Assembly: GCF_013449725.1 (NCBI RefSeq)
Contig: NZ_JACCFF010000004.1
Coordinates: forward strand, 124,001-188,000
Length of the DNA: 64,000 nt
Direction of reading: 5' to 3'
Source: Mycobacteroides sp. LB1
GTDB lineage: Bacteria > Actinomycetota > Actinomycetes > Mycobacteriales > Mycobacteriaceae
In this document: in pieces, positions 44,747 to 53,543 of the stretch
Layout of the letters: each line of letters starts with the position of its first letter
Position numbering within the stretch: position 1 is the stretch's first letter
The notes under the pieces: generated by a model
The model's database searches: none
What the model saw: only the letters and a program-made list of their open reading frames with translations
Told to the model about the DNA's origin: nothing
Program-made: the position numbers and the translations under genes

Positions 44747-45730
44747 ATGGCCGATGGCGAGGTCGATTCTCTGACGGCAGGGTGTCCTGTCTCGCACGGT
44801 TCGGACCGATCGGTGGTCACGCCGCTCGGCCCGGAGTCGTTGACCTGGAAACTCACCGCGGACTGGTCCGGGATGTTGATGGGCTCGTACGCCACCGCGA
44901 TGCAGAACATGCACCCGAAACTTGGTGCCGCCGTCGAGGAGCACTCCACCTTTCTGCGTGAGCGGTGGGAGCGGCTACTGCGGTCGCTGTATCCGATCAC
45001 CGGCGTGGTCTTCGACGGGCATCGCGCGCCGGTGACCGGCGCTGAGGTGCGCGGCTATCACATCGGTATCAAAGGTGTTGATAGCCAAGGGCGCCGCTAC
45101 AGCGCACTCGACCCCGATGTCTTCTATTGGGCGCACGCGACCTTCTTCAAAGCGTTGTTGCTGTCGGTGGAGCGGTTCGGCGGAGGTCTCACCGAGGCCG
45201 AGAAGCGCCAGCTCTTTGACGAGCACATCGTCTGGTATCAGATGTACGGCATGAGTATGCGGCCGGTGCCCAAGACCTGGGAGGAATTTCAGGAGTACTG
45301 GGACCACATGTGCACCAACGTCTTAGAAGACAACAAGGCAACGCGTGATCTGCTGGACTTCGCCCTGTTGCCGAAACCGCCGTTCCTGCCGTTGGTTCCG
45401 AACTGGATGTGGGGGTTAGCGCTTCCGGTCTTCACGCGGTTCTCCACGTGGGTGATGGTGGGTATGTTCGATGAGCCGGTGCGAAAACGCTTGGGGTACA
45501 ACTGGACCGACCGTGACGAGCGGCGCCTTGAGTGGCTGGGCCGGGTAAACCACGCGGTCTTCCGGCTCGTGCCCTTTCGGTGGCGTAAGCACCCACGCGC
45601 GCGAGCGGGGTGGGACCGGGCGACCGGGCGGATGCCTGCCGACGCGCCATTGCCGCAGACTTCGGCTCGCTACCTACCGCCGGTGACGCTGCGCGACAGC
45701 CCCCATCACTACAGCCCGAAGGTGTCCTAG
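44747..45730 (+). CDS. DUF2236 (MpaB-like) oxygenase family protein, copy 2
   Basis: 327 residues from ATG 44747 with GGAG 8 bases upstream; ATG 44726 would add 7 residues but has no ribosome site. A paralogue of the preceding gene: NMHPKLGAAVEEHS, HIGIKGVDSQGRRYSALDPDVFYWAHATFF and EEFQEYWDHMCTNVLEDNKATRD are almost identical, while residues after about 230 diverge. Tandem duplication within one regulated locus; each copy has its own operator, so they may respond to the same inducer with different substrates. Confidence 0.87.
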   Translation: MADGEVDSLTAGCPVSHGSDRSVVTPLGPESLTWKLTADWSGMLMGSYATAMQNMHPKLGAAVEEHSTFLRERWERLLRSLYPITGVVFDGHRAPVTGAEVRGYHIGIKGVDSQGRRYSALDPDVFYWAHATFFKALLLSVERFGGGLTEAEKRQLFDEHIVWYQMYGMSMRPVPKTWEEFQEYWDHMCTNVLEDNKATRDLLDFALLPKPPFLPLVPNWMWGLALPVFTRFSTWVMVGMFDEPVRKRLGYNWTDRDERRLEWLGRVNHAVFRLVPFRWRKHPRARAGWDRATGRMPADAPLPQTSARYLPPVTLRDSPHHYSPKVS

Positions 45731-45812
45731 CTTTCATGCCGGGCCGGATGCCCATGCGCGCAGTTTGTTTTTCGCCGGTGACAACCTGTCCAAGGTGCGT
45801 AGATTGCTGCTC

Positions 45813-46487
45813 ATGGCAGGAAGTTGGGGCTCTGTCCTAACCGGGCTTGTTCCGCTCGGGCTGGTTATCGCGCTCTCACCGATCACGGTCATCCCGGCGG
45901 TGCTGGTCTTGCAGGCGCCGCGGCCGCGGCCAAGCGGTCTTGCCTTCCTCGCCGGCTGGCTGTTGGGCCTGGCCGCACTCACGGCGCTTTGTGTGGCGGC
46001 CACCGGCCTACTAGGCGGGCTACACCGGTCGGTGCCGAACTGGGCCTCTTGGGTGCGCGTGGTCCTCGGATCGGCGCTTATCCTGTTCGGTGTTTTCCGG
46101 TGGCTGACCCGGCATCGTCATACCGAGTCGCCCGGCTGGATGCGATCGTTTTCCACGATCGGCCCGGCGCGGGCGGCGATAACGGGGACGGCTTTGGTGG
46201 TGGTACGTCCCGATGTCCTGTTCATTTCCGTTCCTGCGGGATTGGCGATCGGCGCCAGCGGGCTTGGTGTCGCAGATCGCTGGACGGCCGCGGCGTTCTT
46301 CGTCGCTCTCGCCGCATCGACAGTGGCCGTCCCGATACTGGCTTATGCGGCCGCGGGGCACCGCCTCGACGACACAATGGGTCGGCTCAAGGATTGGATG
46401 GAGAAGAACAACGCGGCATTGATGGCGGCAATCCTGGTCGTGATCGGTGTGATGGTGCTGTACAACGGAATTCACGCTTTGAAGTGA
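45813..46487 (+). CDS. GAP family membrane protein
   Basis: 224 residues from ATG 45813 (TTG 45765 and GTG 45795 are possible earlier starts). Six hydrophobic segments: LVPLGLVIALSPITVIPAVL, GLAFLAGWLLGLAALTALCVA, WVRVVLGSALILFGVFRWL, and three more. Resembles the GAP/Sap family (LysE-like fold) that mycobacteria use for export of glycopeptidolipids and other envelope lipids; also close to general LysE exporters. No lipid synthesis genes nearby, so the cargo is unknown. Confidence 0.78.
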   Translation: MAGSWGSVLTGLVPLGLVIALSPITVIPAVLVLQAPRPRPSGLAFLAGWLLGLAALTALCVAATGLLGGLHRSVPNWASWVRVVLGSALILFGVFRWLTRHRHTESPGWMRSFSTIGPARAAITGTALVVVRPDVLFISVPAGLAIGASGLGVADRWTAAAFFVALAASTVAVPILAYAAAGHRLDDTMGRLKDWMEKNNAALMAAILVVIGVMVLYNGIHALK

Positions 46488-46496
46488 GAAGTTCTG

Positions 46497-47345
46497 CTAG
46501 CCGTGCACCGGCAGCGGCTCGATACCGACGAGCTCGCAGCTCTTGGCATACAGGTCATCTTGCGCCGCTTGATTTCTCGTGTAGCGCCGTACCGGGCTTG
46601 GCTTTTGCGCGGAGAGGTAGTCCCCATTGCGCCCGCGGTGCTCCTCGGCCACCGCCATGTCGGTGATCAGCTGACTGGGCCGCTCCGGTGTGATCAGCGC
46701 CAGCATCACCAGCGGCCGGATGGGCTGCGGTATCTCACGCCAGATGTCGGATCTGACGTTGCCGGGGTGTAGCGCGTTCGAGGTGACCCCATCGGGGAGG
46801 CGGCGGGCAAGCGCATTGCTGAACATGAGATTGCCCATCTTCGACTGCGCATAGGCAGAGAAGGTGAAGTAGAAACGCCTTCCGCGCCAGGTTTTTTCGT
46901 TGATCCTGCCTACGCTGTGAGCGACGGAGGCCAGGTGTATGACGCGGGCATCGCCGGTTCGCGCGGCCTGCAGCTGCGGAAGCAGCAGGTGCGTCAGCAG
47001 GAAGGGGCCCAGATAGTTGGCCCCCCACTGCAGCTCGAATCCGTCCTCGGTTCTGGACTGGCGCATCGGTGAGGCGCCGGCATTGTTGATCAACACGTCG
47101 ACCTGGGGGTGCTGTGCGGCCAGCTCACCGGAGAAACGGTGGATGTGCTCGAAAGAGGACAGATCCAGCGACATGATGTCGACCTTGGCGCCGGGCGTTG
47201 CGGCCAGGATTTGATCGCGCGCTGCCCCGGCCTTCTGCTGATTGCGGCAGGCCATGACGATGGTGTGCCCATCGGTGGCCAGCCGCTGCGCCGTGGCCAG
47301 GCCGATTCCGGCGTTCGCGCCGGTGATGACAATCGTCTTGGGCAT
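46497..47345 (-). CDS. Short-chain dehydrogenase/reductase, retinol-dehydrogenase-like
   Basis: 282 residues, start MPKTIVITGANAGIGLATAQ. Motifs: TGANAGIG (residues 8-15), NNAG near residue 90, catalytic YAQSK near 170 (FYFTFSAYAQSKMGNLMF) and SNALHPGNVRSD. Orientation opposite to the GAP gene (convergent). No regulator adjacent. Substrate not predictable; this subclass often reduces hydrophobic carbonyls. Confidence 0.87.
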   Translation of the reverse strand: MPKTIVITGANAGIGLATAQRLATDGHTIVMACRNQQKAGAARDQILAATPGAKVDIMSLDLSSFEHIHRFSGELAAQHPQVDVLINNAGASPMRQSRTEDGFELQWGANYLGPFLLTHLLLPQLQAARTGDARVIHLASVAHSVGRINEKTWRGRRFYFTFSAYAQSKMGNLMFSNALARRLPDGVTSNALHPGNVRSDIWREIPQPIRPLVMLALITPERPSQLITDMAVAEEHRGRNGDYLSAQKPSPVRRYTRNQAAQDDLYAKSCELVGIEPLPVHG

Positions 47346-47385
47346 GCTGATCTCCTCGTCGAGACGTCCGGAACAGGGGGAAGTC

Positions 47386-47883
47386 TCACACGGTGGTGGC
47401 CGGGTGTCGACCGGAGGTCTGCCAGATAAGCCGCAGGGCTCTCATTGCGAACAGTAGGGCGATGGCGGTGAGGACCACGCGGACGAGGTTGAGTATGTTC
47501 CATTGCAGCGCGAGCTGATGTAGCTCACTGGGGGTTTCGCCCAGAGCGCCGAAGAAGAGCGTTGTATTGAGTTTGACGATGACGTAGACGGACAGGACCA
47601 CGGCTGCGATCTCGGCGAGGCAGGCCAGGAACAGTGAGAGTTTCTCGGGGGCTCTGCGAGGGGTGCGCACGAACCACACGATCAGGGTAATGGCGGCGAT
47701 CTGGGTGAGCGGGATGTAGTAGTACACCGGATTTGTCACCTCGGTGAACTGCTGAAAGGCCTTCAGCTGCTCCTTGGTGTCGCCGGCGATATTCGGTCCG
47801 ATCACGATGGCCTCGTACAGGTTTCCGAAGAACCACATCGCGATCCCGAACACGGTGAAGTACATCAGCAATCGACGGCCCAT
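47386..47883 (-). CDS. Integral membrane protein, DUF1772-like
   Basis: 165 residues from ATG 47883, GGGAG 10 bases upstream; frame open to 48138 lacks coding character. Four membrane helices: LLMYFTVFGIAMWFFGNLYEA, YYYIPLTQIAAITLIVWFV, LSLFLACLAEIAAVVLSVYVI, LNLVRVVLTAIALLFAM. The pattern with Asn and Gly in the first helix resembles the DUF1772-like four-helix membrane proteins. Divergent from another four-helix protein gene at 47986, possibly sharing a promoter region. Function unknown. Confidence 0.7.
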   Translation of the reverse strand: MGRRLLMYFTVFGIAMWFFGNLYEAIVIGPNIAGDTKEQLKAFQQFTEVTNPVYYYIPLTQIAAITLIVWFVRTPRRAPEKLSLFLACLAEIAAVVLSVYVIVKLNTTLFFGALGETPSELHQLALQWNILNLVRVVLTAIALLFAMRALRLIWQTSGRHPATTV

Positions 47884-47985
47884 CGGCACATACTCCCAAG
47901 ATCGGGGCCCGATACGGCCAAAAGTCGTCGAAATATGGCCAGCAGCGGCCTTTCGGCGTAGCGCTGGGACCGATACGGTCTGCGC

Positions 47986-48450
47986 GTGACCAAGGTATTG
48001 CTGTCTATCCACGTGCTGGCCGTGATTCTCGCGGTAGGTCCAATCGCCGTGGCGGCCAGTATGTTTCCGGCGTTTGCACGTCGGGCGGCCACCGCGCCGG
48101 AGGTTGGTGGAGAGTTGGGCAGCCTGCGCACATTGCATCGGGTCTGCCGGGTGTACGCGGTGGTGGGCATCGCGATTCCGATGTTCGGCCTACCGCTCGC
48201 CGATCTCATGGGGGTGTTGGGTAGTCCCTGGCTGATCGCATCGCTGGTGCTCACGGGTCTGGCAGCGGCGGCGTTGGTGTTCGTGGTGCTGCCGCGGCAG
48301 CAGCGGGTATTGGTCAAGTTGGGTGATGGGGAATCGCTCGAAACCCAGGTGTTCTCGCGCCTGGCGATGTTTACGGGCATCTTCAACTTGCTGTGGGCCG
48401 TCGTCACCGTGCTGATGATTGTGCGGCCGGGGTCCAGCACCGGAGCCTAG
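47986..48450 (+). CDS. Four-helix membrane protein, DUF2269-like
   Basis: 154 residues, GTG start. Four helices (VLLSIHVLAVILAVGPIAVA, VYAVVGIAIPMFGLPLADLM, WLIASLVLTGLAAAALVFVVL, FTGIFNLLWAVVTVLMIV). The His in the first helix (SIHVLAVILAVGP) and a later LHR pair resemble haem-associated four-helix membrane proteins such as DUF2269. Divergent from the DUF1772-like gene. Function unknown. Confidence 0.7.
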   Translation: MTKVLLSIHVLAVILAVGPIAVAASMFPAFARRAATAPEVGGELGSLRTLHRVCRVYAVVGIAIPMFGLPLADLMGVLGSPWLIASLVLTGLAAAALVFVVLPRQQRVLVKLGDGESLETQVFSRLAMFTGIFNLLWAVVTVLMIVRPGSSTGA

Positions 48451-48501
48451 ACGGCGGAAAACCGCTAGCGCCCACGGCCGGTGGTCCTGTGGAATCGTTG
48501 G

Positions 48502-49404
48502 GTGAACACCGTGACCATCGCCCCGACCAGCAGCCGGTGGCTTCCCCTTCAGTTCGCGGCCTTGGCTCTGGTGTGGGGTGCGAGCTTCCTGTTCATCAAG
48601 ATCGGTCTGCAAGGGTTGTCGGCGCTGCAGGTAGCGGCCGCACGCCTTGATTTCGGTGCCCTCACTCTCGTTTCCCTGGTTCTGCTGCTGCGAGTTCCCC
48701 TGCCGCGCCAGGCCAAGGTGTGGGGGCATATCGCCGTCGTCTCGCTGACGCTGTGCGTCATCCCGTTCGTGCTGTATCCGTGGGCCGAGCAGACCATCGA
48801 CTCTGGGCTGGCGAGTATCTATAACGCGGCAACCCCGTTGATGACCACTCTGGTGACACTGGCCGCCTTGCGCGCCGAGCGGCCCGGCAGGATGCAGCTG
48901 CTCGGATTGGCTCTCGGGTTCCTGGGTGTGTGCGTGGTGCTGGCTCCTTGGCAATTGATCGGTCATGGGGGCCCGGTGCTCGCTCAGTTCGCTTGTTTGG
49001 GGGCGACTTTCAGCTACGGAATCGGTTTCGTCTATATGCGCAAGTACGTCACGCCGCTGGGCCTACCCGCGCTGATGGTCGCCGGAATCCAGGTGGGTGT
49101 GGGGGCGGTGCTGATGACCGTCGTGGTAGCGCTCGCCGACCACCACCGGATGGACGCGACTCCCGTGGTGGTGCTGAGCATGCTGGCACTTGGGGTGCTG
49201 GGGACGGGATTGGCCTATGTCTGGAATACCCGCATCATCAATGGATGGGGCGCCACCGCAGCGTCCTCGGTCACCTACCTGACCCCGGTAATCGGGGTGT
49301 TGCTGGGCGCGTTGCTGTTAGGCGAGCGCATCGGCTGGCACGAACCACTGGGCGGGGCGATTGTGATCGCCGGAATTGTGCTGAGCCGCAAGGGCAGTCG
49401 CTGA
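48502..49404 (+). CDS. EamA/DMT-superfamily transporter
   Basis: About 300 residues; GTG 48502 chosen, with 48481 and 48511 as alternatives since none has a strong ribosome site. Ten membrane helices in two EamA repeats: LALVWGASFLFIKIGLQGLSALQVAAARL opens the first and SYGIGFVYMRKYVTPLGLPALMVAGIQ the second; ends TYLTPVIGVLLGALLLGERIGWHEPLGGAIVIAGIVLSRKG, the classic EamA terminus. Exporter of metabolites, direction and cargo unknown. Convergent with the AraC gene. Confidence 0.88.
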   Translation: MNTVTIAPTSSRWLPLQFAALALVWGASFLFIKIGLQGLSALQVAAARLDFGALTLVSLVLLLRVPLPRQAKVWGHIAVVSLTLCVIPFVLYPWAEQTIDSGLASIYNAATPLMTTLVTLAALRAERPGRMQLLGLALGFLGVCVVLAPWQLIGHGGPVLAQFACLGATFSYGIGFVYMRKYVTPLGLPALMVAGIQVGVGAVLMTVVVALADHHRMDATPVVVLSMLALGVLGTGLAYVWNTRIINGWGATAASSVTYLTPVIGVLLGALLLGERIGWHEPLGGAIVIAGIVLSRKGSR

Positions 49405-49411
49405 CACGAGG

Positions 49412-50374
49412 TCATCTGGGACGGTGTCGCATGCGCCAACGCAATGGAGGCTCGCCAAATCGGCGCTGGAACGCCCGGCTGAAGGCGGCGTCGGAGGTGT
49501 AACCGACGGCTCTGCCGACCTGGCTTACCGCCTCGGTGTTGAAGCGCAGGAGATGCGCCGCCCGATCGAGCCGTCGCTCGGTGATGTAACTGGCGGGCGG
49601 CTGTCCCAGCAGCGCAGTGAACCGCTGTGTGAAGGCCGAGCGTGACTGCTGCGCGTGCTTGGCGAGCTCTGCGATGGACCAGGGGTTCTCGAGATTTTTG
49701 TGTATCGCGGTGAGCACGGGGGCCAAGCGCGGGTCCATGGCCGCGGTGAGCCAGCCGGGTTCGGCGCGATCGGATGTCGACCACTCCCGCAGCGCATGGA
49801 TGAACAGGAGGTCCAGGATCCGTGACAGCATCACCCATGAGCCAGGGCTGGGTGTGACGACCTCGGCCAGTACGAGCTGAAGAGACAGCGATAGCCATTC
49901 ATGGCCGGGCTGATCGGTCCGAACGACGATGGCCGGCGGCAGGACCGACAGGAGCGGGTCGGCGGCTGTCTTTTCCGCGGTGAACCGCCCACTGACCCAA
50001 CGGGTTGCGGTCTGGGTGTCCCGCACGCTGACGTGCCCGTCCCTCGCGGACAGGCTTCGTACACAGCTGGGCTCGCCCTTGGCAAGGCGGTGTGCGGTAC
50101 CGCGCGCGAGGAGCACCATGTCTCCGGCTCCGAGGGTGTGCTCGAGATCTCCGTCGATATACACGCGGAGCCCGGGGGTCTCTGCGATGTGGAGTACGCG
50201 ATCGCTTGAAGAGAGGGCGATATCGAACGGCGGCTCGGAAGAGCAACGCATCACGGCTTCGCCTCTCAACCCGATGGCGGATAGGACGCCGGAGAACGCG
50301 TCGATATCTGGCGAGTCTGAGAACCAGCTGTGCGATTCTGGCCGATCGGCAAAATATTCAGGATGATCGGTCAT
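49412..50374 (-). CDS. AraC-family regulator with cupin-type sensor domain
   Basis: 320 residues from ATG 50374 (GGAG 8 bases upstream; an earlier GTG/ATG adds 7 residues). N-terminal cupin_6-type ligand domain (about 1-190) and a C-terminal double helix-turn-helix (SIAELAKHAQQSRSAFTQRFTALLG, VSQVGRAVGYTSDAAFSRAFQRRFG). Divergent from the alpha/beta hydrolase gene at 50486, the most likely target; this pair (AraC plus hydrolase) is common in actinobacteria. Confidence 0.88.
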   Translation of the reverse strand: MTDHPEYFADRPESHSWFSDSPDIDAFSGVLSAIGLRGEAVMRCSSEPPFDIALSSSDRVLHIAETPGLRVYIDGDLEHTLGAGDMVLLARGTAHRLAKGEPSCVRSLSARDGHVSVRDTQTATRWVSGRFTAEKTAADPLLSVLPPAIVVRTDQPGHEWLSLSLQLVLAEVVTPSPGSWVMLSRILDLLFIHALREWSTSDRAEPGWLTAAMDPRLAPVLTAIHKNLENPWSIAELAKHAQQSRSAFTQRFTALLGQPPASYITERRLDRAAHLLRFNTEAVSQVGRAVGYTSDAAFSRAFQRRFGEPPLRWRMRHRPR

Positions 50375-50485
50375 ACCACTTGCTCCATAGTCCAAATATG
50401 TTGGTGGAGACCCGGTAAGTCAACAGTGCCGTCCACGGCGGGCGTGCCGGGGTTGAGGTAGGCCAACATCGAATGAGAGGCAGAT

Positions 50486-51181
50486 ATGTCCAGCAAACCG
50501 GCCATCGTCCTGGTCCACGGATTCTGGGGTGGCGCCGCGCATTGGGGGAACGTGATCGTCGAGCTGCATAAGCGTGGCTACGGGGAGCTTTATGCGGTCG
50601 AGAACCCGTTGACGTCACTGGCTGATGACGCTGCCCGCACGCGGCAGATGGTGGAGCAGATCGACGGGCCTGTGCTCCTTGTCGGGCACTCGTACGGCGG
50701 TGCGGTGATCACCGAGGCCGGCGACCTCCCGAACGTGGTAGGCCTGGTCTATGTAGCGGCATTCGCCCCCGATGCGGGTGAGAGCCCCGGTCAGCTGACC
50801 GAGCAGCTGCCCCCGGCCGCGGCGGCCAATCTGGCCCCCGACAGCGATGGCTACCTGTGGATCAAGCAGGACAAGTTCCGCGAGAGCTTCGCCCAGGATC
50901 TGCCCGAGGATGCGGCGCTCGTCATGGCCGTCACTCAGAAGGCGCCGCTGGCATCGACTTTCGGTGATGCCATTACCGCACCCGCGTGGAAGGTCAAGCC
51001 GTCCTGGTATCAGGTATCCACACAAGACCACATGATCAACCCCGAGAACGAACGACGGATGGCGCAGCGGATAAACCCCCGCAAGATCATCGAGCTGGAT
51101 GCCAGCCACGCTTCTCTGGCGTCCCAACCCGTTGCCATCGCCGATCTCATTTCCGAGGCGGCTGAGGAAGTCGCCGGCTAG
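50486..51181 (+). CDS. Alpha/beta hydrolase
   Basis: 231 residues. Motifs: IVLVHGFWGGAAHWGN (oxyanion hole), nucleophile elbow VGHSYGGAV near residue 68, acid around DHMIN and the catalytic His in LDASHASLAS. Close in layout to the small esterases that respond to AraC-family regulators in actinobacteria. Monocistronic, ending 65 bases before the convergent MFS gene. Confidence 0.88.
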   Translation: MSSKPAIVLVHGFWGGAAHWGNVIVELHKRGYGELYAVENPLTSLADDAARTRQMVEQIDGPVLLVGHSYGGAVITEAGDLPNVVGLVYVAAFAPDAGESPGQLTEQLPPAAAANLAPDSDGYLWIKQDKFRESFAQDLPEDAALVMAVTQKAPLASTFGDAITAPAWKVKPSWYQVSTQDHMINPENERRMAQRINPRKIIELDASHASLASQPVAIADLISEAAEEVAG

Positions 51182-51246
51182 TAGCCATTAGGCGGGTGGG
51201 GCATCGGCAGCTGCTGCTGGTGCCCCACTTGCGAGGCCGTCGCGGG

Positions 51247-52533
51247 CTAGGTGGCCGAGTCTCCGGTAACGGCATCATCGGCAAGATCTTCGAGCTCCTT
51301 GCCCTTGGTTTCGGGGCCGAGGAGATACCCGATTATCGTCAAGATCCAGAGCCCGCTGAGCGCCAGATAGGGAGTCTGAACTCCGTAATGCGTTATGGCC
51401 CAGCCCACTACCGCTGGCGCAGCGATCGAGACAACGCGGCCGCCGCCGACCGCGATACCGAAGCCGGTCCCGCGCAACACGGTAGGGAACAGCTCGGCGA
51501 CATACGTATCGCCGACACCCCAGAGCCAGCCGAGCGTTGCGATCGAGATGGCGCCGAACACCAGATACTCCGGAAGAGAGTCCGCGGTGGCTCCTAGTGC
51601 GGTAGAGGCAATTTCGATGACGGCGGCGAGAATGGCCGAGGGGCGCCGCCCGATCCAGTCAGCCAGCGCGGTGCCGATGAACACGAACACGGCTTGCAGC
51701 AGGAAGAAGACCAGGGCATAGCGGATCGCGTCGATCGAGGTGGCGTGGAACTTCTTGACGATGTAGGTGGTCAGGAAGAGCGTCATGCCCCAGTAGCCGA
51801 CCGCGTTGGCGGTGTAGACGAGCCAGCCGACGATGAGGCGCCGCCGCACGCCGGGAAGATGCCGCAGCTTGGGCTTGGCGGCACCGCGTTCGACTTTGGC
51901 CTGTGTGTTTACGTAGCGGTGCGATTCTTTGATGCCTTGCCGGACAAGGAAAAGCACGACCGCGGGGATGATCGCGACGACAAATGCCGCCTGCCAACCG
52001 AAACGCGGAACCAATACCAGGGCAACTCCGGCGGCCAGGACGTAGCCCAGCGAGAAGAGCGAGAAGATCACGCCCCCAACGCCTATGGCGCGGGTCTTGG
52101 CAGGCCACACCTCGGCCGTGTAGGGCGCACCGACCGCGAGTTCGCCGGCGCCGCCGATGCCCGTCAGGAATCGCAACCCCGTGAAGGCCGCGATATTCGT
52201 GGTGAGACCGGCGAGTGCAGTCGTGATGCCGTACAACAGGATTGAGGCCCCGAGTGTCGTCTTGCGCCCCCACCGATCGGCGGCGAGGCCGAATCCGATG
52301 GTGCCGATGGTGTATCCGAACAGGAAAATCGATCCGATGTATCCGGCTTGGGCCTCGGTGATGTGCAGGGTCTTCTTGATCTCGGGCAGCACCAGGCCGT
52401 AGATGTTCACCGCATACGAGTCGAAGCCGTAGCCCAGTCCCGCCGTTACGGCGACGAAGAACGCCTGCCTGAACGTCACGGGGCGGGATTGGGGCGCTGG
52501 TGTCTGGGTGGTGTCCTCGGCCGTCGACGTCAT
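51247..52533 (-). CDS. MFS transporter (sugar/aromatic acid proton symporter type)
   Basis: 428 residues from MTSTAEDTTQ at 52533; the frame is open to 52959 but that extension reads through tRNA-Lys and tRNA-Glu and is rejected. Twelve membrane helices. MFS motif A as GLAADRWGRKTTLGAS after helix 2 and again ALADWIGRRPSAI between helices 8 and 9; YTAEVWPAKTRAIGVG and VAELFPTVLRGTGFG match the sugar-porter/aromatic acid:H+ symporter subfamily. Substrate unknown. Confidence 0.9.
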   Translation of the reverse strand: MTSTAEDTTQTPAPQSRPVTFRQAFFVAVTAGLGYGFDSYAVNIYGLVLPEIKKTLHITEAQAGYIGSIFLFGYTIGTIGFGLAADRWGRKTTLGASILLYGITTALAGLTTNIAAFTGLRFLTGIGGAGELAVGAPYTAEVWPAKTRAIGVGGVIFSLFSLGYVLAAGVALVLVPRFGWQAAFVVAIIPAVVLFLVRQGIKESHRYVNTQAKVERGAAKPKLRHLPGVRRRLIVGWLVYTANAVGYWGMTLFLTTYIVKKFHATSIDAIRYALVFFLLQAVFVFIGTALADWIGRRPSAILAAVIEIASTALGATADSLPEYLVFGAISIATLGWLWGVGDTYVAELFPTVLRGTGFGIAVGGGRVVSIAAPAVVGWAITHYGVQTPYLALSGLWILTIIGYLLGPETKGKELEDLADDAVTGDSAT

Positions 52534-52604
52534 TTTCGGAACGGTATGAGGCGGGCGAGGGCCTGATAAGGCTCCTGCTCCCTCTGATCGCAATCGGGCG
52601 ACGC

Positions 52605-52680
52605 TGGTGCCCCCACCAGGGCTCGAACCTGGGACCTGCGGATTAAAAGTCCGTAGCTCTACCAACTGAGCTATAGGGGC
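52605..52680 (-). tRNA. tRNA-Lys (TTT)
   Basis: Acceptor stem GCCCCTA with TGGGGGC, anticodon loop CTTTTAA (anticodon TTT), T-arm GGTTCGAGC and encoded CCA (52605-52607). Oriented away from the other three tRNAs. Confidence 0.97.
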
Positions 52681-52818
52681 GTGCCGAGACAGAATACTGG
52701 TTGCGCTGGTGGGCAAGCACCGAGGTAATCCGGTTTGGGATCTGGGGAGGTTGTGCCCTAAGCTGGGCGAGCTCCCAACGCGACAGCGTTGTGGGTACCC
52801 CGGAGAGATTCGGATTGG

Positions 52819-52891
52819 GCCCCCATCGTCTAGTGGCCTAGGACGCCGCCCTTTCACGGCGGTAGCACGGGTTCGAATCCCGTTGGGGGTA
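52819..52891 (+). tRNA. tRNA-Glu (TTC)
   Basis: Acceptor stem GCCCCCA with TGGGGGT, anticodon loop CTTTCAC (anticodon TTC), T-loop GGGTTCGAATCCC. No CCA encoded (sequence continues ACGC). Confidence 0.96.
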
Positions 52892-52920
52892 CGCAACCAG
52901 TCATACTGGGAGCAGAGTAA

Positions 52921-52997
52921 GGCCCTGTGGCGCAGTTGGTTAGCGCGCCGCCCTGTCACGGCGGAGGTCGCGGGTTCGAGTCCCGTCAGGGTCGCCA
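52921..52997 (+). tRNA. tRNA-Asp (GTC)
   Basis: Acceptor stem GGCCCTG with CAGGGTC, anticodon loop CTGTCAC (anticodon GTC), T-loop GGGTTCGAGTCCC, discriminator G and encoded CCA (52995-52997). Confidence 0.97.
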
Positions 52998-53043
52998 GTA
53001 CGGCGAGGCAGTATTGCGGGTTTTACCCGTGGACGTGCCGTCC

Positions 53044-53120
53044 GGCCAGGTAGCTCAGTTGGTACGAGCGTCCGCCTGAAAAGCGGAAGGTCGCCGGTTC
53101 GATCCCGGCCCTGGCCACCA
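53044..53120 (+). tRNA. tRNA-Phe (GAA)
   Basis: Acceptor stem GGCCAGG with CCTGGCC, anticodon loop CTGAAAA (anticodon GAA), T-loop CGGTTCGATCCCG and encoded CCA (53118-53120). Last gene of the Glu-Asp-Phe cluster, followed by a terminator; the variable toxin locus begins just beyond. Confidence 0.97.
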
Positions 53121-53125
53121 TGAGA

Positions 53126-53149
53126 GCCCGCTGGTGACAGCGGGCTTTT
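53126..53149 (+). terminator. Rho-independent terminator of the tRNA cluster
   Basis: GCCCGCT-ggtgac-AGCGGGC followed by TTTT directly after the tRNA-Phe gene. Confidence 0.85.
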
Positions 53150-53309
53150 CTCGTATCTCGGGACAGGTCCCGATGGGCCAGATATGACACGTCAGATTCC
53201 TGGCTCTTCCGGTGCTTCTTGAAGGGGGCACCGGGCATGTCATGTTCCGGTTCACTTCGACTACCCCTACTTCGCGCGCCTTTCGTCACCTGGCGAGAAG
53301 GGGAAGCCG

Positions 53310-53543
53310 ATGCCCGGGCGGCATGTATTCGAGGACCGCGCCGGCGACGGTGGGAGTCGCTGGTACAGCGCAGCATACCTGAATGAGGACGGCGCGTTGG
53401 TGATCGCGATCCACGGCCTTTGGCCTGTGGTGGAGAAGACCTTCGGCATGTCCGAATACGAGGCGTGCGAGACGTTCAGTGCCGACCAAACGGCCGGGGA
53501 CGTCACAGAGATCTCCCCTCAGTCGTTCCAATCGACTGACTGA
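53310..53543 (+). CDS. Small hypothetical protein
   Basis: 77 residues, ATG preceded by GGGGAAG. Contains EDRAGDGGSRWYSAAYLNEDGALVIAIHGLWPVVEKTFGMSEYEACETFS, a compositionally normal globular sequence (mixed strand and helix), no signal peptide or membrane segment. Family not recognised. It is the only candidate gene between the tRNA cluster and the toxin gene and may be a leftover of a mobile insertion or a small immunity-type protein. Confidence 0.5.
   Translation: MPGRHVFEDRAGDGGSRWYSAAYLNEDGALVIAIHGLWPVVEKTFGMSEYEACETFSADQTAGDVTEISPQSFQSTD

Noticed and set aside
52534..52959. N-terminal extension of the MFS transporter frame
   Set aside because: It reads through tRNA-Lys and tRNA-Glu; the membrane protein begins at 52533.
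53158..53245. Nested inverted repeats (CCGGTGC...GCACCGG, ATGACA...TGTCAT) after the tRNA-Phe terminator
   Set aside because: Arms are short and interrupted; I could not separate an attachment site or second terminator from chance.
53023..53376. Open frame on the minus strand covering tRNA-Phe, encoding a GIEPATFRFSGGRSYQLSYLA-like peptide
   Set aside because: This is the well-known false ORF produced by translating tRNA genes on the opposite strand.
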